Made by a program: the position numbers and the translations under genes. Below are positions 63,135 through 64,000 of a DNA stretch of 64,000 nt, one piece after another. Every line of letters begins with the position of its first letter. Within the stretch, counting starts at the first letter, position 1. The notes under the pieces are model-generated. The model was given only the letters and a program-made list of their open reading frames with translations. It searched no databases and was not told where the DNA came from. The stretch comes from Comamonas flocculans (GTDB lineage Bacteria; Pseudomonadota; Gammaproteobacteria; Burkholderiales; Burkholderiaceae_C): assembly GCF_007954405.1 (NCBI RefSeq), contig NZ_CP042344.1, positions 1,426,001-1,490,000 on the forward strand, read 5' to 3'.

Positions 63135-63300
63135 GAGCTTGAGAGGCAATCCCCCATGCCCGCCCTGCACGCCAAAACACCACCACTCTTCGTTGCAAAT
63201 ACTCGCCATGGCCCCAGCCATGACTGCGTTTTGCGTCTCGATTGGCGGCGTTTTGACGCGCCTTTCGGGCACGGACAATTTCCTCTCAAGCTCTGAGAGC
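63131..63300. repeat. Long imperfect-palindrome element with terminal inverted repeats (element B)
   Basis: Left end AGAGCTTGAGAGGCAAT and the complement of the right end AGAGCTTGAGAGGAAAT match at all but one base. Inner arms also pair (CGCCAAAACACCACCA with TGGCGGCGTTTTGACG), and the centre is CATGGC-ccca-GCCATG. The ~165 bp can fold as one long hairpin. It starts at the last codons of the small Cys-rich gene. Structure is like element A at 36453; no ORF. In the rest of the 63135-63604 gap I see only a GC-rich stretch and the receptor promoter. Confidence 0.7.
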
Positions 63301-63568
63301 CTGTCCACGCTTTTTTCGGGACAGCCCGCAAGGACGGCAGGCTGCAGGCCCCCCGGCGCGCAGGGCATGCGGAAGCGTCCGCCCCGCCGCGAACCGGCCG
63401 GCGCTCGCGGTGTCGGGGCATGCCTCCAGCGCCGCGGCGACGGGCCAGCCGCGGACAGGCAGGCGAACGGCCCGGGGCAGAGGCGCCCGACAGCCCCTGC
63501 GCCGCGCGCGCCCTGACGGCGGCCCCGTGCCAACAACCCTATTCCCTCACGGGATTCAGGGTTATACT

Positions 63569-63587
63569 ATCGAGAATCATTCTCATT
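63569..63587. promoter_or_regulatory. Fur box and promoter of the TonB-dependent receptor
   Basis: ATCGAGAATCATTCTCATT resembles the Fur consensus with core (C)GAGAAT-C-ATTCTCA; it sits directly after a -10-like TATACT (63563-63568) and 17 bp before the receptor ATG. Typical iron-repressed promoter layout. Confidence 0.88.
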
Positions 63588-63604
63588 CACATAAGCATTC
63601 ACAA

Positions 63605-64000
63605 ATGTACCCGACCGAGCTGCCGGCCTCCCCCGTCCGCCCCCTCGACAGGCATCCCGCGGCCCGGCTGGCGGTCACGCTGGCCTGCGCCGGGGCCTGC
63701 GCGCTGGCCGGCGCCCAGCAGCCCCCCGCGCCCGGGGCCGCGCCCACCCTCGCGCCCGTGGTGGTCACCGGCACACGCAGCGAAAAACCGCTGGACGAGA
63801 CGCCGATCCGCACCGAGGTGGTGGACGGCGCCGAAATTCAGCGCACCCACGCCCGCACGCTCAAGCAGGCGCTGGAGGACGTGCCCGGCCTGCAGCTGAG
63901 CGAGGTGCACGGCAAGTCGGGCTACGAGGTGTCGCTGCAGGGCCTGACCAGCGACCAGGTGCTGGTGCTGATCGACGGCCTGCCGATCACCGCCAGCACC
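63605..64000 (+). CDS. TonB-dependent outer-membrane receptor, 5' part
   Basis: 132 residues visible; the gene runs off the right edge. Signal peptide ~20-38 (AARLAVTLACAGACALAGAQ), TonB box-like APVVVTGTRSEKP (~51), then the plug domain: TEVVDGAEIQRTHARTLKQA, LEDVPGLQLSEVHGKSGYEV, SLQGLTSDQVLVLIDGLPIT. Most likely imports a ferric siderophore or heme, given the Fur box in its promoter; the ligand cannot be read from this part. Confidence 0.9.
   Translation, partial: MYPTELPASPVRPLDRHPAARLAVTLACAGACALAGAQQPPAPGAAPTLAPVVVTGTRSEKPLDETPIRTEVVDGAEIQRTHARTLKQALEDVPGLQLSEVHGKSGYEVSLQGLTSDQVLVLIDGLPITAST

Noticed and set aside
62682..63536. Minus-strand 284-codon frame across element B
   Set aside because: It is a translation of the hairpin repeat and of the antisense of the Cys-rich gene. 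There is no ribosome-binding site and no plausible protein composition.

Overview
The window is high-GC chromosomal DNA from a betaproteobacterium, most likely a member of the Comamonadaceae (Acidovorax/Diaphorobacter/Ottowia-like). This rests on the housekeeping gene complement, the dnaA-dnaN-gyrB / rpmH-rnpA-yidD-yidC arrangement, and a family of dispersed repeats of the kind I associate with that group. Taxon and repeat-family identity are from memory and were not searched. I found no tRNA, rRNA, insertion sequence, prophage or CRISPR array.

Left end (1-8.7 kb): a leftward operon of SPFH/SHOCT protein, DUF4178 protein, DUF350 membrane protein and a membrane-fused spermidine synthase that runs off the edge. 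Then come a Fur-box-preceded DUF2061 gene, an orphan flagellar-rod-like gene, an FGGY kinase, a secreted zinc phospholipase-like protein and a frameshifted IPTL-CTERM remnant. Replication core (8.8-17 kb): gyrB, dnaN and dnaA read left. rpmH, rnpA, yidD and yidC read right, with one perfect DnaA box between them (probable origin region). 17-22 kb: a NUDIX gene and mnmA are split by an M20 peptidase and a lower-GC MerR/membrane-protein pair; a lower-GC VPLPA-CTERM surface protein follows.

22-44 kb is mostly housekeeping: DUF924, FAD oxidoreductase, pyrF, two EamA permeases, FlgO-like lipoproteins, pgk, the azlCD-fmt-lipoprotein-def run, a LysM protein, dprA, a 47-residue membrane protein, pckG, a universal stress protein, greB and minCDE. 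44-52 kb is a catabolic regulon. A biotin carboxylase with its own biotin domain, a fused PxpB-PxpC and PxpA read left; a GntR regulator and a TRAP transporter read right. Palindromic operator candidates lie in front of both arms. The gene set fits uptake and ATP-dependent opening of 5-oxoproline or a related lactam, and it also contains every domain class of a urea-carboxylase-type enzyme in split form.

52-64 kb: a nucleoside-recognition membrane protein, metallophosphoesterase, an SDR protein without the catalytic Tyr, a VOC protein, glutathione reductase, DUF3617, NnrS, a holin-like protein, a HigBA toxin-antitoxin pair, acetoacetyl-CoA synthetase, and a Fur-controlled pair (a small Cys-rich protein and the start of a TonB receptor).

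The most unusual feature is the repeat content. About ten copies of one short palindromic element occur, several read in frame inside fmt, the acetoacetyl-CoA synthetase and the PxpB-PxpC linker; one supplies the stop codon of dnaN. There are also two long hairpin elements with terminal inverted repeats, and a 102-bp CCCTCACCCC-type element inside the same PxpB-PxpC linker.
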